Source of the DNA: Halanaerobiaceae bacterium ANBcell28
Lineage (GTDB): Bacteria > Bacillota > Halanaerobiia > Halanaerobiales > DTU029
Length of the DNA stretch: 47,455 nt
NCBI GenBank assembly: GCA_037623315.1
Contig: JBBJJH010000028.1
Location: 1 to 47,455, forward strand
Direction of reading: 5' to 3'
Both the position numbers and the translations under genes were made by a program. Position 1 is the first letter of the stretch. Every line of letters begins with the position of its first letter. Under the pieces are notes generated by a model that was not told where the DNA came from, searched no databases, and saw only the letters and a program-made list of their open reading frames with translations. Shown one piece after another: positions 32,219-42,900 of the stretch.

Positions 32219-34774
32219 TTAAAAGTCAAAATCATTTGTTATTGCTAGACTAATCTTAAAAGGAATCTTTTCATAAACCTTTTCTACAGTTTCTTCCTCA
32301 TCTTCTAAAATTAAATAATAGTCAATATCTTTTTGATACTCTCTATTTTTCAAGGTAAATTTCTCCCTATAAGTTCGTTCAGCTGGTCTATCAGAACTGC
32401 TATCAGCAATAATTATATTTTCATTAGATATCTTTTCTCCCTCTTGATCTATAAAATATAGATTAAGCCTTCTAGGAAGGACTTTATCAGAAAGCTTTTC
32501 AGTCTGGAAAAATTCCAGATGAAAAATACTGTTAGTTATCTTTCTAGAGATATTAGTTAATTTAAGATCAACTTTTTTACTCTCATTTCTTTCACTATTA
32601 CTACGATCATTCTTGAATTTAATAACAGGTATGACTATTTCCTGTAAGGACGCCCCACCATGAACATAATTCAAGCCTGATCCTCTTGTTTGAAATCTAT
32701 TTGCAGCTCTTGGAACCACTACCTTCAGCTTACTATCTTTAATAATATAATCAAGACTAAAAGCTATTCCTCCTTCAATTTCTTCTTGACTTTCAGTAAT
32801 AATATAGCGTTTACTCTCCTTTTCAGAATCATTGCTACCCTGTCTGGTCTTATCACTGGCCACTATATTTCCTCTACGGTATATAAATCCATGGTCAGCA
32901 GTTATAAAGATGTTTGTTGCACTCACATTATACTTTAAAGCCTTGATAATATCTTTAATATCTTTAAATGTATCATTTACAGCATTAAAAACCTGGGCTT
33001 CAGTTTGATAACTTTCTCCAATAGAGTCAATTAGATTATGATAGATATAGACAAGCTTTTTACCATTTAAAGCTGCTCTCATATCATCTCTACTCATTTC
33101 CTTAACTTCCTTAGCATTTAAAACAATAGATTCATCTACATAAGTAGCTAATACTTTTTCTCTATTATCCGAAGAATTTATTTTAATACCATCTACCAAT
33201 ACCTTGTCCAAATTTTTGTCAAAACTTATTTCTTTATTAGGTAGGAGACTTGCCATGCCCAGACTTGTTTCTCCTGGCAGACTTCCCATAATAGCCTGTA
33301 ATTCTGTAGTTGCTTTAAATTCTTTTTTAAGCTCTTGATTTAGTTCGGCAGCAGCTTCATATCTAAAGCCATCAGAGATTATGACAAAGACTCTTTCATC
33401 ATCAAGAATTCTATTGACAAGAAAATTATTATAAAAGTCCCTTTGCTGTTTTATACCAGGTATTATCCACTCTTTTCTATCTTCCAGGCTATTAGAAAAC
33501 TTAATGGAAAGCTCCTGTATATACCAGTTGGAGTATAGGTTTTCAATCTTTTCCTGTATTCCTCTCAATCTTTCTTTATCTTCAGCCTGATCATAGGCAA
33601 AATAGAAACGTCTATAGGCTCTATCAAAATGATGGTACTCTTTACTATACTTATTAAAGAAATCTTCAGGCTTATCTTCAGGTATATTCTTATTATATTT
33701 CTTGGTCAGAGCCAAAAGCTCGATTGCCCAATAGATGGCATCATATGTCTTTTTAAAGTATTTATACCAGTGTTTTGTTTTTCTAATTGATATAACTTCC
33801 TCAAAGAAATCATATTCTTCAGAACCATGTATTAGTTTGTCTACAAGGTTTTCTATTATAGCAATGTCAAAGGATTTAAAGGTTTCACAATTAAGATAAT
33901 TTTTAATGTCCCATTTCTCTAGATACTCTTTTAGCTTTAAGTCCTTTTCTAATAAATTGGCCTGCTGATCATATTTAAGATAATCTTTAGCATGATTCAT
34001 CCAGTGATTTAGAAATACTACAGAATTACTTTCCTGGGTGGATATATAATCCTTCCAGGTAGCAGGTATATCAATTTTCAAGTTATGCCTTAAATTTGTT
34101 ATTAAAAGCATTAGCATTAATTGTTTTAAAGATTTTTCTTCTTGATGATACCCATATCTTTTAGTGATTAGTTCCCAGACACTTTCTTCATCACCAAATT
34201 TCTGAATGTTTATCCATTTACTATTTTCAGACTCATTCAGGGGTTCCATTAGTATTTCTTTGATGGCTGTTTCCAGATCAGGATTATTTAACTTTACTAA
34301 TGCTGAAAGAATTGCTATATCCAGTTTTTCCTGATTGAATTCTTGAATCTCATAGCTTTTTAACCTCTCATATCTCATTTTGTTATTAAAAAACTTACTG
34401 TATTTCAAGAAGGCAGGACGCATATATTCTTCTTCTACATCAAAGTCTCGCATGATAATAGTTGTTTTGTTAGCATAAAACTCCTGTGAATACTTAATTA
34501 TATCCAGCAGCCAATTCTCTCGACTCTCTGGCATGGGATTACTAGAATATAGCAGATAGTTTGAATCTGGATCTGTCACTTCCAATTGATATTTTGTTTT
34601 AAAATTATTATTATCTTTCAAACACCAGATTTTCGCATTACTTATTTCCAGATTGTTAATATCCTCAAGGAATTCTCCTTCAGCATCATACCAGTAGATA
34701 ATATGACGTTTTTTCCCTTCTCTGGGCTTATCAAAATTTTCTTCTAATATATCCTGTATTTCTTTTAAGTTCAT
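32219..34774 (-). CDS. pglZ: BREX protein PglZ (alkaline-phosphatase superfamily, type 1)
   Basis: The protein has 851 residues from ATG 34774 with GGGGGT upstream. The alkaline-phosphatase-like core is marked by VFVIISDGFRYEAA (about 463-476), LPGETSLGMASLLP (about 499-512), YHNLIDSIGE and FITADHGFIYRR (about 623-634), which carry the metal-binding Asp and His residues; the N-terminal half is helical. PglZ is essential in BREX and interacts with the methyltransferase. It lies fifth among the conserved genes, after an inserted ATPase-nuclease gene, with a 37-nt gap. Confidence 0.93.
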   Translation of the reverse strand: MNLKEIQDILEENFDKPREGKKRHIIYWYDAEGEFLEDINNLEISNAKIWCLKDNNNFKTKYQLEVTDPDSNYLLYSSNPMPESRENWLLDIIKYSQEFYANKTTIIMRDFDVEEEYMRPAFLKYSKFFNNKMRYERLKSYEIQEFNQEKLDIAILSALVKLNNPDLETAIKEILMEPLNESENSKWINIQKFGDEESVWELITKRYGYHQEEKSLKQLMLMLLITNLRHNLKIDIPATWKDYISTQESNSVVFLNHWMNHAKDYLKYDQQANLLEKDLKLKEYLEKWDIKNYLNCETFKSFDIAIIENLVDKLIHGSEEYDFFEEVISIRKTKHWYKYFKKTYDAIYWAIELLALTKKYNKNIPEDKPEDFFNKYSKEYHHFDRAYRRFYFAYDQAEDKERLRGIQEKIENLYSNWYIQELSIKFSNSLEDRKEWIIPGIKQQRDFYNNFLVNRILDDERVFVIISDGFRYEAAAELNQELKKEFKATTELQAIMGSLPGETSLGMASLLPNKEISFDKNLDKVLVDGIKINSSDNREKVLATYVDESIVLNAKEVKEMSRDDMRAALNGKKLVYIYHNLIDSIGESYQTEAQVFNAVNDTFKDIKDIIKALKYNVSATNIFITADHGFIYRRGNIVASDKTRQGSNDSEKESKRYIITESQEEIEGGIAFSLDYIIKDSKLKVVVPRAANRFQTRGSGLNYVHGGASLQEIVIPVIKFKNDRSNSERNESKKVDLKLTNISRKITNSIFHLEFFQTEKLSDKVLPRRLNLYFIDQEGEKISNENIIIADSSSDRPAERTYREKFTLKNREYQKDIDYYLILEDEEETVEKVYEKIPFKISLAITNDFDF

Positions 34775-34811
34775 CAATTATTACCCCCACAAGTTTACTT
34801 CTATTCTTTAC

Positions 34812-36389
34812 TTAAACCCAGACTGCATATATTTCTTTATCCTTTAGTTTAATTCTTTCCTGTTTATATTCTTTATTTTTATTAAAATCAAAACTTAATA
34901 AATAACCTTTATCAACATTCTGTATACCTAAGTAATCATTTAATTGCTTTAGCCCAGTTTGGTGATATTTTTCTCCACGCCATACCTTTAGCTCTACAAT
35001 ATACTTTTTATCCAGGTAGGTAATCACAACATCCAGTCTCTTTTCCTGGGATATTTGTACTTCTTTAAAATCAAATCCTTTTCCATTAATGATTGGTTTA
35101 ATGAAAGCCAGAAAGACTAATCTACCATTTCGTTCAAGAAAGTCTTTATCTTTTTCACTATACTCTTCTTTAATAAACAATTGAAATTTATCCAGAATCT
35201 TTTCAAAGTCCAAATAGCCTTGATCTGTAATAAAGTTTTCTTTATAATTATAAAAGTTCATATCTTTCTGTGAAAGATTGTTAATTTCAATATTTGTACT
35301 CATGTAATCATATATCAATTGCTCATAAATGCGATTATGAACTTTTACTAATCCATCCTTATTCTCAAGAATCCCAAACATTTCACCTTTATTTATTAAT
35401 TCATTATTCTGATTGTAAGTAACTTTTTTTCCATCATAGATAATGCTTTCTACAAACTCATAAAGTCTCTGATCATTCTCCAGATTTTTAATCAGGCTAT
35501 CAAAGTTAACACTATTCATATTCAAAAATATTTTCACTGCCTCATCGACATCTTTTTCAGTCCATTCTTTATTCTCTCTATCTACAATAATTTTTTCATC
35601 TATAATCTGACAGAGTTTACTGACCAGATATGGATAACCAGAGGTATAGTAATATAGTTTATCAGTTATTTTTTCAATATCGTTTATAGATTTTTTTTCT
35701 TCTTGATAGGCTTTTAACATGCTAGCTATTTCTTCTGTATTAAAATCCATCTCCACTTCAAAATCAACAGCTATATTCCAGGGACTATTATATTTTTTTT
35801 CTTCATCAGCTCTTAATTTTAGTTTTAAATTCTTAACATCATAAACACCAGCTAATAGTACACTGTGAAAGGTTTTATCTTTCTTTAATTCCCTTCTTAG
35901 ATATTTATCCCTAAGCATAGCTATAAAGCTTAAAAACAATTGATTGTTGCTACTTTTATCAACTTCATCAATCATTAAGACTACTCTTTTATCCACCTTC
36001 TCAATATAGTTAAAGATGAAATCATCCAGTTGAGCAAAATTTTCTACTTTATCTAGATGTTCTTCAATAAACTCTTTATATGTTTGACCTTTTTTATAAT
36101 TTAAATCTCTTTTGATAATACTTAATAGTGTTCTACAGAACTTATCTTCTGCTTTGAACACATCATCACCAATACCTTCAAAACTAATGAATATTGGTAA
36201 ATAGTCTTTTGCTTCCAGCCTTTTTTCCAGCAAGTGCATACTGGTTGTTTTTCCGTACTGTCTTGGTCTATTGATAGTAAAATACTTACCTTTCTCTACT
36301 AAGCTTTCTATCTGATCCAGTTTATTACTTATATCAACCATATAATGTTTTTCTGGTATACATACCCCTGTAGTATTAAATTCTTTCAT
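34812..36389 (-). CDS. AAA-ATPase fused to PD-(D/E)XK nuclease, inserted inside the BREX operon
   Basis: The protein has 525 residues. The N-terminus is of the AAA-ATPase_like type, with Walker A INRPRQYGKTTS (39-50) and Walker B RVVLMIDEVDKSS (135-147). An arginine-rich sensor stretch and winged-helix region (about 240-330) follow. The C-terminal DUF1703-like PD-(D/E)XK domain has RLDVVI (Asp453) and YIVELKVW (Glu466, Lys468), then a Q-x-x-x-Y-type helix (LKQLNDYL). Related proteins occur widely as solitary ATPase-nucleases. This gene is not one of the six core BREX genes, yet it lies in the same direction between pglX and pglZ with gaps of 53 and 37 nt. It is either an accessory BREX component or cargo. 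Confidence 0.85.
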   Translation of the reverse strand: MKEFNTTGVCIPEKHYMVDISNKLDQIESLVEKGKYFTINRPRQYGKTTSMHLLEKRLEAKDYLPIFISFEGIGDDVFKAEDKFCRTLLSIIKRDLNYKKGQTYKEFIEEHLDKVENFAQLDDFIFNYIEKVDKRVVLMIDEVDKSSNNQLFLSFIAMLRDKYLRRELKKDKTFHSVLLAGVYDVKNLKLKLRADEEKKYNSPWNIAVDFEVEMDFNTEEIASMLKAYQEEKKSINDIEKITDKLYYYTSGYPYLVSKLCQIIDEKIIVDRENKEWTEKDVDEAVKIFLNMNSVNFDSLIKNLENDQRLYEFVESIIYDGKKVTYNQNNELINKGEMFGILENKDGLVKVHNRIYEQLIYDYMSTNIEINNLSQKDMNFYNYKENFITDQGYLDFEKILDKFQLFIKEEYSEKDKDFLERNGRLVFLAFIKPIINGKGFDFKEVQISQEKRLDVVITYLDKKYIVELKVWRGEKYHQTGLKQLNDYLGIQNVDKGYLLSFDFNKNKEYKQERIKLKDKEIYAVWV

Positions 36390-36442
36390 GGCACACCCAC
36401 CTCTCTATCTATACGATATAACAAACTTATTAATATTATCTA

Positions 36443-39400
36443 TTATATCCTTGCTAAAACATCTGCAAACTTCTGATAATTTTCCTGAACTCCATCATCA
36501 AGATCAATTTCAATTTGCTGCATAGCAATATGATTTAATACCTCATCATATTTAATAAACTCCTCTGTATCTTTATTAAGTTTATCAAGCTTTTTCCTGG
36601 CTTTATTCTTTTCCCTAGTTGATAAATCAGAGTCAAGAATGCTCCGTAATCTACCTTTTTCAGCCTCTATCTTTTTCTGTAGTTCATGTAAATAATCCGT
36701 TCGTACACGAGAGACAGTACCACTGTCATAACGATGCATATATATTAGTGCATTAAAAGCCTTCCTTCTACCATCTGACTGGAATAACCAATAGATAGGT
36801 CTCTTATTATATGTCTGAACATGATCTTTATAAAAGTCATTAACAAAATATCTTCTAATAGCCTCTCTTGCTGTTTCTCGAGCTCGCCTTCCTAATGTTT
36901 CAGCTATATATTCGATATTTTCTTCCAGTTTTTCTTCACCGAAGGTCACTCTTAAGAATTCAATAAATCTTGCTACAATGTCATCATCAAAGTATTCATC
37001 ATCCAGTATCGGTATAATTCCATTACTATCTACTTCAAAGCTTTGATATTTGGAATCATCAAACTCACCACCAGCAAAGACCAGTCCTTCTTCATCAAGT
37101 GAATAACGACCTAGCATACAACCAACAGCATATGAAATGAATGACTTAATATCTCTTTCCTGATCTGCTTTGCGAACTGTTATATCCTTTTCTTCTACAT
37201 CTGGTGTCAACTCATCTTCAAGGCCATAAATCTCAATAAAAATTCTGTTTAGTTCTTCTTCGTTTTCTTTGAGTTGGTAGAATTGTTCTTCAGCAAAATC
37301 ACTCCAGTTGTTGAAGGCTTCTTCGATAGTTTGAGCATCTTCTTTGTAAGTAAGTATAGGGTGTTTTTTGAAATCCCATGATGTTTCAAATGAGTCCCAG
37401 TCCGTTTTGGAAATTTTTATATTTTCCTTGGTCTTAAAATTTACTTCATCAAATACAATTTGTTTTTCTGTAATAATAATAGGCAAGTTGTTTACATCCC
37501 TCATTTGATAACTTAATGTTGGATTTAAGAAGTCCATTATATAATTACAAATATTTGAATTTAAAAATCCCAATATATAATTCTTAATTTCTTGATCTAT
37601 TATATGAAAAGTCGGCCCTTTCTTATCATATATACTATTTTCAGTTACTCTAGCACTAAATCCTTTAGAAGATATACCATTATAAGTTATACCATCTCTA
37701 AACCAATATTTTTTTCCTAATAAATTAGAAGTTTTATTATTCTTATAATATTGCAAAGCCTCTTTCGACCAGTTAATTACAAAGTCTGTATTTCCATACC
37801 ATTTACGGTAAGACCCTCCTTTTACATATAAAACCCATTTATTATTCAGTTTATTTTTGCTGACTTCCCATATGTATCTTAAATATTTTTTATTATTAGC
37901 TGTAATATTTTGCGAACCTGTAACATCAATATATTCAACTAAGCTTTTTTCATTAATAAAAACGTCTCTAAGTTTTCTACTAGTCCAATAAGCCACTGGT
38001 GAGCCTGGTATCTTTAAAAATTCTTTACTTTTTGAACTATATCTATAATTTACTTCTGGGTTGGTTATTGCATCTCTAGTCTTGATTGGTTGATTCATAT
38101 GCCCAGTAAAATTAGACAACCTTATAAATTCTCCTGAAATATTACTAAATTGGTTTCTTAAGGTAAAAGTACAAACTGGAACACAAGCAGGTTCAAACGC
38201 ATTATACTCTAGTTGTATCATTGATGAAATTAAAGTATTTTTTAATAAAAATTTTCTTAAATCTTCATATGTATATAAAAACATCCAAACATAAGGTGTA
38301 ATTAACCCGATATGTCCTTTCTTGATTACTTTTTGCATACTATATTCGATAAAAGTAGCAAACAAATCACTTTTTCCTTGCTCATATATTTTTCGTATAT
38401 ATTTTTTTAATTTATTATTCATATATCTACTACCCATATATGGCGGATTAGTTACTAAAATATCATATGTTTTTTTCATTATACCTGCCTGTTTAACTAA
38501 TTGCGGAAATATATAAGCAATCATATTACGATCATTATCACTAAATAAATTATCTGCAGGTCTTTTTTTGATATCTTCACATAATTTAGCCATAAGTTCT
38601 TCATCATAATCCTCTACTTTAATCAAAGAGCCAAAAGTCTTAGCATTCTCAAACTGATCAATAAATAATTTAACCTTATTAAAAACTTCACCTGGTTTTT
38701 CCCCTGCAATAAAAGCAATATCTTGATCAGTAAAGTTATTTGTTTCCTGAATAGCAGCAATATTTATTTTTAAACCATTTTCCTTTATATCTTTTAAAAA
38801 CCTTTTATTATATTGTGCTCCCTTCATAACTACTGATAAACAGGCTAATTGATATGCTCTATCATCAATATCAAGTCCGTACAAATTATTCTCTATTATC
38901 AACCTAGGTATCTCATCTTCTAAATAGCCTGATTTCTTATATATCTGAAATAATAAGTCAAACACATATACCAATATATGCCCAGAACCGCAAGCAGGAT
39001 CAAAAACAGTTACATTTTCTATTCTCATATCCTTATCTAGATATGGTTCAAGTTTTTCTTGCATATCAGGATCTGGATCAGGATTTTCCAAGTAGAATTC
39101 CCAATCCTCTTTTAATTGCTCATCTTCTGGATGAGACTCCAGCCAATACCTTCCCAGTGAATTTTGCACCATATACCTTACTATCCAATCAGGAGTAAAT
39201 AATTGAGTGGCAAAGGGTATTTCTTCTTTCTTATATTTCTTTTTAGCCTGTATAACCTCATCTTTTTTCTCAGAAATATAATATTGGTATAACCAGCCAA
39301 TAATCTCAACCTCTGCCCAATCTTCTTCCTCTATACTTACTACTATATCCCTGATAACTGAACCTTCACTTAGTAAATTGTTTGGTAATAGTATCTCTGT

Positions 39401-39919
39401 ATAATCAGCAATCTTTTCAAAGATAAATGGCATTATATCACTTAAAGCATTGCACTGTTTTACTAATAAGTACTTATATAAACTATCAGTATCATTATCA
39501 TCTTGATATTTATAGACAGTCTCATGGTCTATATCCAGATCAATATTTAATGCCTCTGTTATTATATCTGGCTCTATTTTGTTTTCTGTCTCTGAAGAGA
39601 GAGCTCTTACTCCACTTGGTAAATACCCGTTAACCTCCATAAACCTTAAAGCAACAAAGCGATTAAACCAGGTATAAGCAACTTCCTCCATTACCTGTTC
39701 ATAATCTTTTAGTTCAATCTCATTAACCAGCCTGTCCCGTTGTCTAATTTCATCTTTATTAAGATATCTATTATATATCTTAACTGAATCTACACCTTCT
39801 ACCTGTGGTTCAATTATTTTATCTTTTTCTATGCCAATTTCAAAGGCTTTTTGTTTTACCTGCTTTATTAGGTCTTTTCTGGCTCTGACTGCAAAGTTTT
39901 TTATAGCTGTTTTATCCAT
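36443..39919 (-). CDS. pglX: BREX N6-adenine DNA methyltransferase PglX
   Basis: The protein has 1158 residues with ribosome binding site GGGGGG. The SAM-binding motif DPACGSG (307-313) and the catalytic NPPY (491-494, in DILVTNPPYMGS) define a gamma-class N6-adenine methyltransferase. The long middle (about 500-830) is the target-recognition part and the C-terminus is helical with a coiled coil (about 1075-1130). PglX methylates one strand of a non-palindromic site, marking host DNA. The middle segment of the gene is visibly more AT-rich (about 12-28 % G+C in sampled 60-nt lines) than the flanks (about 32-38 %), suggesting replacement of the recognition domain by recombination. The gene is intact. 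Confidence 0.94.
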   Translation of the reverse strand: MDKTAIKNFAVRARKDLIKQVKQKAFEIGIEKDKIIEPQVEGVDSVKIYNRYLNKDEIRQRDRLVNEIELKDYEQVMEEVAYTWFNRFVALRFMEVNGYLPSGVRALSSETENKIEPDIITEALNIDLDIDHETVYKYQDDNDTDSLYKYLLVKQCNALSDIMPFIFEKIADYTEILLPNNLLSEGSVIRDIVVSIEEEDWAEVEIIGWLYQYYISEKKDEVIQAKKKYKKEEIPFATQLFTPDWIVRYMVQNSLGRYWLESHPEDEQLKEDWEFYLENPDPDPDMQEKLEPYLDKDMRIENVTVFDPACGSGHILVYVFDLLFQIYKKSGYLEDEIPRLIIENNLYGLDIDDRAYQLACLSVVMKGAQYNKRFLKDIKENGLKINIAAIQETNNFTDQDIAFIAGEKPGEVFNKVKLFIDQFENAKTFGSLIKVEDYDEELMAKLCEDIKKRPADNLFSDNDRNMIAYIFPQLVKQAGIMKKTYDILVTNPPYMGSRYMNNKLKKYIRKIYEQGKSDLFATFIEYSMQKVIKKGHIGLITPYVWMFLYTYEDLRKFLLKNTLISSMIQLEYNAFEPACVPVCTFTLRNQFSNISGEFIRLSNFTGHMNQPIKTRDAITNPEVNYRYSSKSKEFLKIPGSPVAYWTSRKLRDVFINEKSLVEYIDVTGSQNITANNKKYLRYIWEVSKNKLNNKWVLYVKGGSYRKWYGNTDFVINWSKEALQYYKNNKTSNLLGKKYWFRDGITYNGISSKGFSARVTENSIYDKKGPTFHIIDQEIKNYILGFLNSNICNYIMDFLNPTLSYQMRDVNNLPIIITEKQIVFDEVNFKTKENIKISKTDWDSFETSWDFKKHPILTYKEDAQTIEEAFNNWSDFAEEQFYQLKENEEELNRIFIEIYGLEDELTPDVEEKDITVRKADQERDIKSFISYAVGCMLGRYSLDEEGLVFAGGEFDDSKYQSFEVDSNGIIPILDDEYFDDDIVARFIEFLRVTFGEEKLEENIEYIAETLGRRARETAREAIRRYFVNDFYKDHVQTYNKRPIYWLFQSDGRRKAFNALIYMHRYDSGTVSRVRTDYLHELQKKIEAEKGRLRSILDSDLSTREKNKARKKLDKLNKDTEEFIKYDEVLNHIAMQQIEIDLDDGVQENYQKFADVLARI

Positions 39920-39932
39920 TATTTCCCCCCTT

Positions 39933-42900
39933 TTATATCAACCTAATATCTTTATCTTCATCAAGAATCTTCATAAGTGAATCCTTAATCTCTTCTAGTA
40001 AGTTTTCTATATCTTCTTTATTCTCAATAGACCTCGTTCCTCTAAGTACATTACCTAAAGTAACTGTTTCAACTTTTCTAGGTTCAGGTGTTACTATATC
40101 CTCTTGTTCTTTTTCATCTGCTATACCCTTTGCCTCTTTTTCTTTTCTCCTTAGTTCCTTTTCCTTTGCTTCAATTTCTTTAAAGCATTGTACCTTGATT
40201 ACTTCGCTTTCCTGTGGCATAGCAATTATCTCATTAATAGTATTAGAATTTTCCAGTCGATCAAATAAGCGATAAAATCTGCTTAATAAAGCATTTTTAA
40301 AGACATCATTAAAAGCATGCTTTGCTAGCTCGTCTTTTACCTTCTGCCTGTCATTTTCAATAATTTCTTTTTGCTCAGCACTTTTTCCTTCAAGAAGATT
40401 AATAAACACATTATTAAATTCATCTCTCAGAACAGGAATATTCTTAATCATTGCATATGGCTCATCTGCTTCTACTATTTTCTTAAGCTCATCTATTGTC
40501 TTTAAGATTTTATCATTTACTATATATGTTTCATTTTTGTTATAAAGTTTTATGGTATCAATGGCTTGATCAAAAAATTCTTTCTGATTTTGAAAGAAAC
40601 CATCTATCTTTGTTATCTTACTACCTGCTTCTATTAGATCTTCACATTTCTCATCCAGTTTAGTATAGAACTGATAAGAATCTTTTATCTCTTTTACTTC
40701 CTGAAAAAGCCCCTGTGCATCCTTCAAGTCATCTTTACCAGGGTATTTATTTGCTGATGTATAATTTCTCAACAAATAGTTTATTTCTGTTATTTCATTA
40801 TAGATTAAGTTTTGCAATTCTTTCTTTAGATTATCCTCATCATTGGGCACTGTTGTTTTTTCAAATAAATCCCTGGCTAATTTCCTGGCATTATTAATCA
40901 AAGATTGATCTACTTTTACTCTCTTTTTAATTACAAGTCTATCCCAATGAGTTCTTTTCCATAAATAATCAACCAGGTTGTTTTCATTGCTTGCTAATAT
41001 TTCACCATTATACTGAGCATTAATTTCCTGCTTTTTTAATAGCTTTGCTACTATAGCTGCAATATCTTCCTCTCTCCAGCCATATGGAACACTAGAGAAA
41101 CGCTCAATAAGTAGTTTCATTGTTACCCTCATGTTTCTTGAGTTCTGTCTGTCTATATAGGTATTTACCTCATCAACAGCTAATTGATTAGCATCCTTAT
41201 TTTCCAGTGTCACTTTAGTCCTGTCTGCCCTAAGTATTTTAACTATTTCTCTTTGATCATATGTATGTTCTGTAACATAATTTAATTTATGATAGATATC
41301 CTCAATTAAGGCTTTAAAGCCCTGATTTATTTTTTCTGCAGGATGACTGCTTTTAATATCTAGCAACTGATTTCTGGCAAAAAACTTGGCCTGGCTCAAG
41401 CTATCAATTAATAAGTTCTTTACCCTAATTTTTCGGTTTTGCTGTTCTCTTGAAATACGAGTAATAATATCTTCAATAGTATCCGACTGAATAGCAGTAC
41501 CTCTTTTGCGTAGATATGTTTCTATTTTTAAAGTCTGTTCAAGCTCCTCTATAAAAGTAGTGTCATCAGGAAGTTTGATAATCAAATTATTCTCACCAGC
41601 AGATTGTAATAGTAGTTGCTGGTCTGTTAGATCATTATTGTAAATAAGGATTTTAATACCGATATCTTCTGTTTGTCTTCCTCTTACCTTATCATCTATC
41701 ATTTGATTATAAGGAAAATCATGTGTTTTACTATATCTATATTTTTTGTCAGTATATATTTCTTCAAAGATAATATCTCCAATATTTTTAATTACTTCAG
41801 CACCATCAACTTTGCTTGCATTTATCTCTCTATTTATATCCTGTTCTTCATTTGTAAGGAAATAATATATCTCGCCATTTTTCTGAATCAATGTTTCTCT
41901 TATTAGCCTGCTTAATGCAGCTTCTATTTTTTTCTTTAAGGCGATTTTGTCTTCATTAATATTACTTACCATTAAAGTAGTTATATTCTCAATCTTAGAA
42001 GGAAGCCCTTTTACATATCTAATCAAGAATAAAAGCTTTAATACTTCAACATCATAATCTTCCAGATTATTATTTTCTTCCGCATTTCTAATTACTCTTC
42101 TAATATTTCCATCGAGGAATGATTGAATTGGTTCATAAAATACTGAAAAAGGTATCAATTTACCTGATTCATTTTCCTGATATTTTTGCACTGATTCCTG
42201 GAAAGCACTTAAAAGTGATCTTTCTCCCTCAGATAAGTGTTTACCTGTAGCACCATGTCGTCTTATTTCTTCAAATACTTCCTGTAATAATTTAAATTGA
42301 TATGGTACAAAAGGATATACATCAACAAACTCCTTAACATTTGAATAATTTTTCATTTCAGCACTGTCATCTGTAAAGGTAATAATATTTTTCAAGATAG
42401 GACTTTTATCATTATATAGAAGTTCCAGGGTATCAGCAGCAGTCTGGTTTTTACCCAGAATACGCTTTTTGATAACCTCATCTACATTGGCACTGGATAA
42501 ACTTAATCTAGTATCAAATCTACCCATAATTTTTGAAAAGTCCATTCCTTTTATTCTTTTAGTCACAGATTCAATTGCTTCCTGAGAAGTTACCATTACC
42601 CAGGCTTTCCCACCACAGTGAGTACCAAGATCTTCTGATACTGTCTGTAAGTTAAGCATCAATTGACCATCATCACCAATATATTGACCAATCTCATCTA
42701 CAAGGAATAATAAGTGATGATTGTTTCCCTTTTCTTCAATATATTCCTGAACCCTTTTGGCAAATTTCTCTATACTAAGGCTATAATTCTCTTCTGATGT
42801 TTCATACCAATGTCTAGCAGCATCTTCACTCATATGTGTAGTGCTAACTAAGGATTCAATGATGGCATCTTCTTCATAATAGAAGTCTTCTCGTCTATTT

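Noticed and set aside
36443-39919. Type I or IIG restriction-modification enzyme
   Set aside because: The methyltransferase sits in a complete brxA-brxB-brxC-pglX-pglZ-brxL context and has PglX length. No HsdR or HsdS is present.
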